Assembly: GCA_938023895.1 (NCBI GenBank)
Contig: CALJDH010000119.1
Coordinates: 1-18,187, forward strand
From: an uncultured Aliiroseovarius sp.
GTDB taxonomy: Bacteria > Pseudomonadota > Alphaproteobacteria > Rhodobacterales > Rhodobacteraceae
DNA: 18,187 nt
Direction of reading: 5' to 3'
The notes beneath the pieces are model-generated. The model worked only from the letters and a program-made list of their open reading frames with translations. It had not been told where the DNA came from and did no database searches. The position numbers were made by a program, and so were the translations under genes. Shown here in pieces: positions 15,145 to 18,187 of the stretch. Each line of letters begins with the position of its first letter. Position 1 is the first letter of the stretch.

Positions 15145-15594
15145 GAAAAATGCTTTTGTTTCCACCGTTAAGAGAGAGTGAACGCCGCCAAGGATATGCG
15201 GAAACTTTTATCCAACTGTGCTTGATGCGCCCGGAATTGCTGGAAACACAAGGAATTAAGGCAAATTCGGAAGCGGATTCGCCGTCGAGCACCGATTCGC
15301 ACGCTGCTGGCCCGCGCGGTTTAGGGGCTGAAACGCGCTATGCGATTAAACGGGGGTCTTCGGATCAGGTTGAATTGCTCTGATACAGGAATGTGTGAAG
15401 GGCGGAAAAGGACACGGGTGAGGACCCTGAAACAACGGCGGATTCGTCCACAATCCTGCCGCAAAGGCATGTGCGAGCGCCCGTGGCCCCAAACAACCTT
15501 GCGATGAAAAAAATGCTGCCGTTTGATCTGCGACAAATTGCGCTTCCGCATGGTCAGCTAGGTAAATTGCGAATCCACCACATGAGGCTCTCAC

Positions 15595-16050
15595 ATGACC
15601 AAGTTGTATCCCGCACTGGCAGCGCTGCTTCTCTTCCCCGGTTTGGCGGGTGCAGAAGGCGATCCGGCCAAGGGCGAAAAAATGTATAATCGTTGCTCGG
15701 CGTGTCACGCTGTCATCAGTCCCGAAGGCGAGGTGCTGGTCAAAGGCGGCATCACCGGCCCGAACCTGTATGGTGTCGTTGGCCGCGTCGCCGGGGCGGA
15801 ACCCGACTATCGCTACGGAAGCGAGCGTCTTCCGGTTGGGATGTTCACCGATGACATGATCCGCGCGGGCGACGCAGGTCTGGTTTGGACCATCGACAAT
15901 CTGGTCGAATACACGAAAGATCCGATTGGCTTTATCCGCACCTTCCTGGACGATCCGAAAGCACGCCCGAACATGGCCGTGAAGCTGCGCAAGGGTGCCG
16001 AAGATATCGTCGCCTATGTTGCGACGTTCTCGGACGCGCCGGCTGAATAA
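15595..16050 (+). CDS. Periplasmic class I cytochrome c (c2-like)
   Basis: This is a 151-residue precursor. Residues 1-20 are a signal peptide (hydrophobic run, then AGA before EGDP). The heme-binding motif CSACH is at 34-38, the conserved GPNLYGVVGR segment at 55-64, and the probable axial Met at 127 in RPNMAVKL. The C-terminal helix (135-145) is typical. The GPNLYGVVGR block and size point to the cytochrome c2 group, which shuttles electrons in the periplasm between the bc1 complex and oxidases or reaction centres. The heme would be attached by the usual Ccm system. The ATG at 15595 has a weak GAGG 8 nt upstream. The gene is divergent from the dynamin operon, followed by a hairpin and a terminator, so it is probably monocistronic. 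It resembles Rhodobacter cycA, but I am not certain enough to use the symbol. Confidence 0.9.
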   Translation: MTKLYPALAALLLFPGLAGAEGDPAKGEKMYNRCSACHAVISPEGEVLVKGGITGPNLYGVVGRVAGAEPDYRYGSERLPVGMFTDDMIRAGDAGLVWTIDNLVEYTKDPIGFIRTFLDDPKARPNMAVKLRKGAEDIVAYVATFSDAPAE

Positions 16051-16056
16051 TGTCGG

Positions 16057-16075
16057 GGCAGGGTAATACCCTGCC
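16057..16075 (+). other. Perfect hairpin just after the cytochrome stop
   Basis: GGCAGGGT and ACCCTGCC pair perfectly around a 3-nt loop, starting 6 bp after the stop codon. No T-run follows. It probably stabilises the cytochrome mRNA 3' end or assists the terminator 20 bp further on. Confidence 0.6.
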
Positions 16076-16094
16076 TGCAGACCTTAAAATAACA

Positions 16095-16120
16095 AAAGGC
16101 CCCGTGAGGGGCCTTTGTAT
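16095..16120. terminator. Bidirectional rho-independent terminator
   Basis: A 9-bp perfect stem, AAAGGCCCC (16095-16103) with GGGGCCTTT (16108-16116), encloses a GTGA loop. On the plus strand it ends in TTTGTATTT, and on the minus strand in TTTTGTT. It can therefore stop the cytochrome transcript from the left and the tRNA-Pro transcript from the right. Confidence 0.9.
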
Positions 16121-16121
16121 T

Positions 16122-16198
16122 TGGTCGGGCTGAGAGGATTCGAACCTCCGACCCCCTGCTCCCGAAGCAGGTGCGCTACCAGGCTGCGCTACAGCCCG
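16122..16198 (-). tRNA. tRNA-Pro (anticodon CGG)
   Basis: The minus strand folds as a complete 77-nt tRNA. The acceptor stem is CGGGCTG (16192-16198) with CAGCCCG (16126-16132), the discriminator is A, and CCA is encoded at 16122-16124. The T arm carries GGTTCGAATCC, and the D arm has AGCGCAGCCTGGTAGCGC. The anticodon stem CCTGC/GCAGG holds the loop TTCGGGA, giving anticodon CGG, which reads the Pro codon CCG. It ends just before the shared terminator and has its own promoter upstream. Confidence 0.97.
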
Positions 16199-16212
16199 AC
16201 CGTGGCGCGTGA

Positions 16213-16240
16213 ATTATACCTCGTTGGGCTGATTTGCAAG
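16213..16240 (-). promoter_or_regulatory. Probable promoter of tRNA-Pro
   Basis: A perfect -10 box TATAAT lies on the minus strand at 16213-16218, 14 bp before the tRNA 5' end. CTTGCA at 16235-16240 is a possible -35 box, with 16 bp between. The -10 is strong and the -35 moderate. Confidence 0.65.
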
Positions 16241-16331
16241 CGCGTTTTCCACACGGAAAGACCTTATCGCGGCTTCTTGTGAACTTAGGCCGATTGGGCC
16301 AGACTAAAGTGAAACAAAAAGGGGTAAGCCC

Positions 16332-17927
16332 TTGCAGGTCTATTATGCCATTGGCGGTGTTGGAATGTTCCTGGTCGGGATGGAGATCCTGACCAATGCA
16401 CTGCGCGACGCTGCCGGATCGAATCTGCGCCGCATGTTGGGTCGCTTCACTACCACACCCCTGCGCGGTGTGTTGACCGGGGCGCTGGGCACCGCCGTCA
16501 TCCAATCTTCAAGCGCGACCACCGTGTTGACCGTGGGATTTGTCGGCGCGGGGCTTCTGACGATGGTGCAAGCGCTGGGCATCATCTACGGCGCCAATAT
16601 CGGCACCACGGCGACCGGATGGCTGGTCTCTCTGGTCGGCTTCAAGCTGGATCTGGATATCGCTGCTATGGCGCTCCTTCTGCCCGCCAGCCTCCTGGAC
16701 CTGCTGGGCAAGGGCATGTGGAAGCGGATCGGGCGCGGACTTGCGGGGTTGTGCCTGCTGATCATCGGGCTTGAGATGATGCAGACTGGGCTTGGAGGCT
16801 TCAAGGACTCGGTGACGCCCGACATCCTGCCCGGCAGCGGGATCGGAGGGCTTCTGTTCCTGGTCGGCGTCGGGCTTGTGATGACCATCGTCATGCAATC
16901 CTCCAGTGCTGCGATGGCCCTGGCGCTGGTGCTGCTACAAGGTGGCGCGATCGAGCTGGTGCAGGCTGCAGCCCTTGTGATCGGCATGAACATCGGCACC
17001 ACTTTCACGGCTATTCTGGCCTCGGTCGGGGGATCGCTGCCAATGCGGCAGACGGCGATTGCCAACCTGATCTTCAACTGCGTAACGGCCGGGTTCGCCT
17101 TCCCCCTGCTTCTGCTGATCCTCCCGATGCTCAACAGTTTGGCGCAAAGCTTTGACAACCTGACCGCACTTTTGGTGTTCCACACCGGGTTCAACCTGAT
17201 CGGTGCGGCGGCGTTCCTGCCTGTGACGCCCAAGTTTGCGGCGATGGTTGCGCGATTGGTGCCTGAGAAAGCGGAAGACAAGCTGATCTCGCTTGATCGC
17301 AGCCTGCTGAAGGACACGGATGCGGCGTTGGTGGCCGCACAGGGGGCCAGTGAAAAGATCGCGAAGCGACTGTTTGGCGCGCTAGGGCAGGCAATGGATG
17401 CGCCGCCGGACTATCGCGGGATTTCGGCCCTTGGCCCATTTCAGGGCGCGTTGGATGAGCTGTCCGAGTTCCTGTCCCACATCCACCCGGAACGGGACAA
17501 TCAGGTGGAAGAAGACACCTATTCGGCGCTTTTGCACCAGACGGACCACATGACGCGCCTGATCAATCGCGCCAGCAAGACCACCCATGTGAATGAGTTG
17601 CTTGAAGATCACGTGCTACGCCGCCCAACCTTGGCGCTTGGGGCCACGTTGCGCCGCTTTACCGAAACCGATTTCGATCCGCGCGAGGCTGCACGCCTGA
17701 CCCGGTTGCATGACATCGTCAAGCACCGCAAAGACAAGCATCGCCGCGGGCTTTTGCTGGGCGAACATGCGGGGCTCTATGATCTTCAGGAAGTGTTCGC
17801 GCATACGGATGCGATGCGCTGGTTAGACCGTAGTCTGCACCACGCCGAACGCGTCGCCCATTATCAGGCCATCGCGCGGCGGGGGTTCCCCTCGGCCCCG
17901 GTTGAGGCCGAAGGGAAAGATACTTAG
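16332..17927 (+). CDS. Na/Pi-cotransporter family protein with PhoU-like C-terminal domain
   Basis: This 531-residue protein has an N-terminal membrane half (about 1-310) with the two inverted repeats of the Na/Pi-cotransporter (PF02690) family. [11 protein letters not shown] (58-68) with GANIGTT (87-93) is followed by [11 protein letters not shown] (189-199) with GMNIGTT (218-224). The QSSS motifs line the substrate path for sodium-coupled phosphate movement in the inner membrane. The C-terminal part (about 330-531) is soluble and helical, like PhoU, as in many bacterial YjbB/NptA-type members. The start is TTG 16332, with AAGGGG 7 nt upstream. The next in-frame ATG (residue 12, MFLVGMEIL) would cut into the first membrane helix. 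The gene is convergent with leuB and overlaps its stop by 4 bp. Transport direction cannot be told from sequence. Confidence 0.9.
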   Translation: MQVYYAIGGVGMFLVGMEILTNALRDAAGSNLRRMLGRFTTTPLRGVLTGALGTAVIQSSSATTVLTVGFVGAGLLTMVQALGIIYGANIGTTATGWLVSLVGFKLDLDIAAMALLLPASLLDLLGKGMWKRIGRGLAGLCLLIIGLEMMQTGLGGFKDSVTPDILPGSGIGGLLFLVGVGLVMTIVMQSSSAAMALALVLLQGGAIELVQAAALVIGMNIGTTFTAILASVGGSLPMRQTAIANLIFNCVTAGFAFPLLLLILPMLNSLAQSFDNLTALLVFHTGFNLIGAAAFLPVTPKFAAMVARLVPEKAEDKLISLDRSLLKDTDAALVAAQGASEKIAKRLFGALGQAMDAPPDYRGISALGPFQGALDELSEFLSHIHPERDNQVEEDTYSALLHQTDHMTRLINRASKTTHVNELLEDHVLRRPTLALGATLRRFTETDFDPREAARLTRLHDIVKHRKDKHRRGLLLGEHAGLYDLQEVFAHTDAMRWLDRSLHHAERVAHYQAIARRGFPSAPVEAEGKDT

Positions 17928-18187
17928 AGGCTGGCGTCCAGCGCGGCGATGACGGCATCGCCCATTTCGCTGGTCGACACCGGGGTCTTGCCTTCTTCGT
18001 TCAGCAGGTCACCGGTGCGGACACCGTCTGCCAGTACTTTCTCGACAGCGGCTTCCAGACGGTCAGCTTCGGCACCCATGTCAAAGCTGTAGCGCAGCGC
18101 CATCGCGAAGCTGAGGATACAGGCACAGGGGTTGGCTTTGCCTTCGCCCGCAATATCCGGGGCCGAACCGTGGACGGGTTCGTACAT
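17924..18187 (-). CDS. leuB: 3-isopropylmalate dehydrogenase, C-terminal part (5' end beyond window)
   Basis: The last 87 residues are present, starting within the hallmark [14 protein letters not shown] and [18 protein letters not shown] blocks of LeuB. These residues help bind NAD and form the dimer interface. The enzyme oxidises and decarboxylates 3-isopropylmalate in cytosolic leucine synthesis. The rest of the gene lies past 18187. The stop TAA at 17924-17926 overlaps the convergent transporter stop. No change from the family is visible in this part. Confidence 0.96.
   Translation of the reverse strand: MYEPVHGSAPDIAGEGKANPCACILSFAMALRYSFDMGAEADRLEAAVEKVLADGVRTGDLLNEEGKTPVSTSEMGDAVIAALDASL

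Larger units (their letters stand above)
15059..15594. other. Divergent intergenic region upstream of dynamin operon and cytochrome gene
   Basis: This 536-bp stretch separates two divergently transcribed units and should hold both promoters. The dynamin-operon side carries the inverted and direct repeats listed separately. GANTC sites occur at 15276-15280, 15294-15298, 15441-15445 and 15571-15575. The open frames in it (for example 15108-15383 on the plus strand) lack ribosome sites and recognisable protein features, so I do not call a gene. I found no confident -35/-10 pair on either strand. Confidence 0.6.

Noticed and set aside
15181..15240. Second DnaA box near 15209
   Set aside because: TTATCCAAC differs from the consensus at two of the last positions.
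15108..15383. Possible 91-residue plus-strand gene in the divergent gap
   Set aside because: TTG start without ribosome site, no motif, and it overlaps the repeat elements likely to be regulatory.

Overview
The window looks like a chromosomal segment of an alphaproteobacterium of the Rhodobacteraceae (Roseobacter) type. The basis is GC-rich coding sequence with even codon use, a cytochrome c2-like gene, a leuB fragment and alphaproteobacterial-style genes throughout. No transposase, integrase, phage gene or CRISPR array was seen. Taxonomy is inferred from general appearance, not from a search.

Positions 1-15058 carry eleven genes, all on the minus strand, in at least two and probably three transcription units. 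In transcription order the first unit is: an unrecognised protein (15058-14549), a large dynamin-like GTPase (14545-12533, called L1), a smaller dynamin-like GTPase (12528-10885, S1), a Roadblock/LC7-like protein (10879-10451), a second unrecognised protein (10454-9549), a second large dynamin-like GTPase (9471-7435, L2) and a second smaller one (7438-6134, S2). Most junctions are within 5 bp or overlap, so this is almost certainly one operon. L1/L2 and S1/S2 are clear paralogue pairs, so the operon holds two large-small dynamin pairs around a Roadblock-like gene.

A 337-bp gap holds a perfect DnaA box, three GANTC sites and two dyad elements. After it comes a membrane Ser/Thr protein kinase with a periplasmic, probably PDZ-like region (5796-3736). 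Next are an FHA-domain protein (3538-2606), a PP2C-type phosphatase (2603-1818) and two tandem paralogous exported proteins that join a LysM domain to a solute-binding-protein fold (1784-555 and 515 to beyond the left edge). Kinase, phosphatase and phosphothreonine reader form a complete Ser/Thr phospho-signalling set.

The working inference is an envelope system. Periplasmic LysM/solute-binding proteins and the kinase ectodomain would sense a wall or ligand cue, the kinase/FHA/PP2C set would carry the signal, and four dynamin-like GTPases with a Roadblock-like partner would act on the membrane. No step has been tested here, and I know of no named system with this composition.

The right side is ordinary: a divergently transcribed cytochrome c2-like gene (15595-16050), a shared bidirectional terminator, tRNA-Pro(CGG) on the minus strand with its promoter, a Na/Pi-cotransporter family gene with a PhoU-like tail (16332-17927), and the 3' end of leuB on the minus strand, which overlaps the transporter stop codon.
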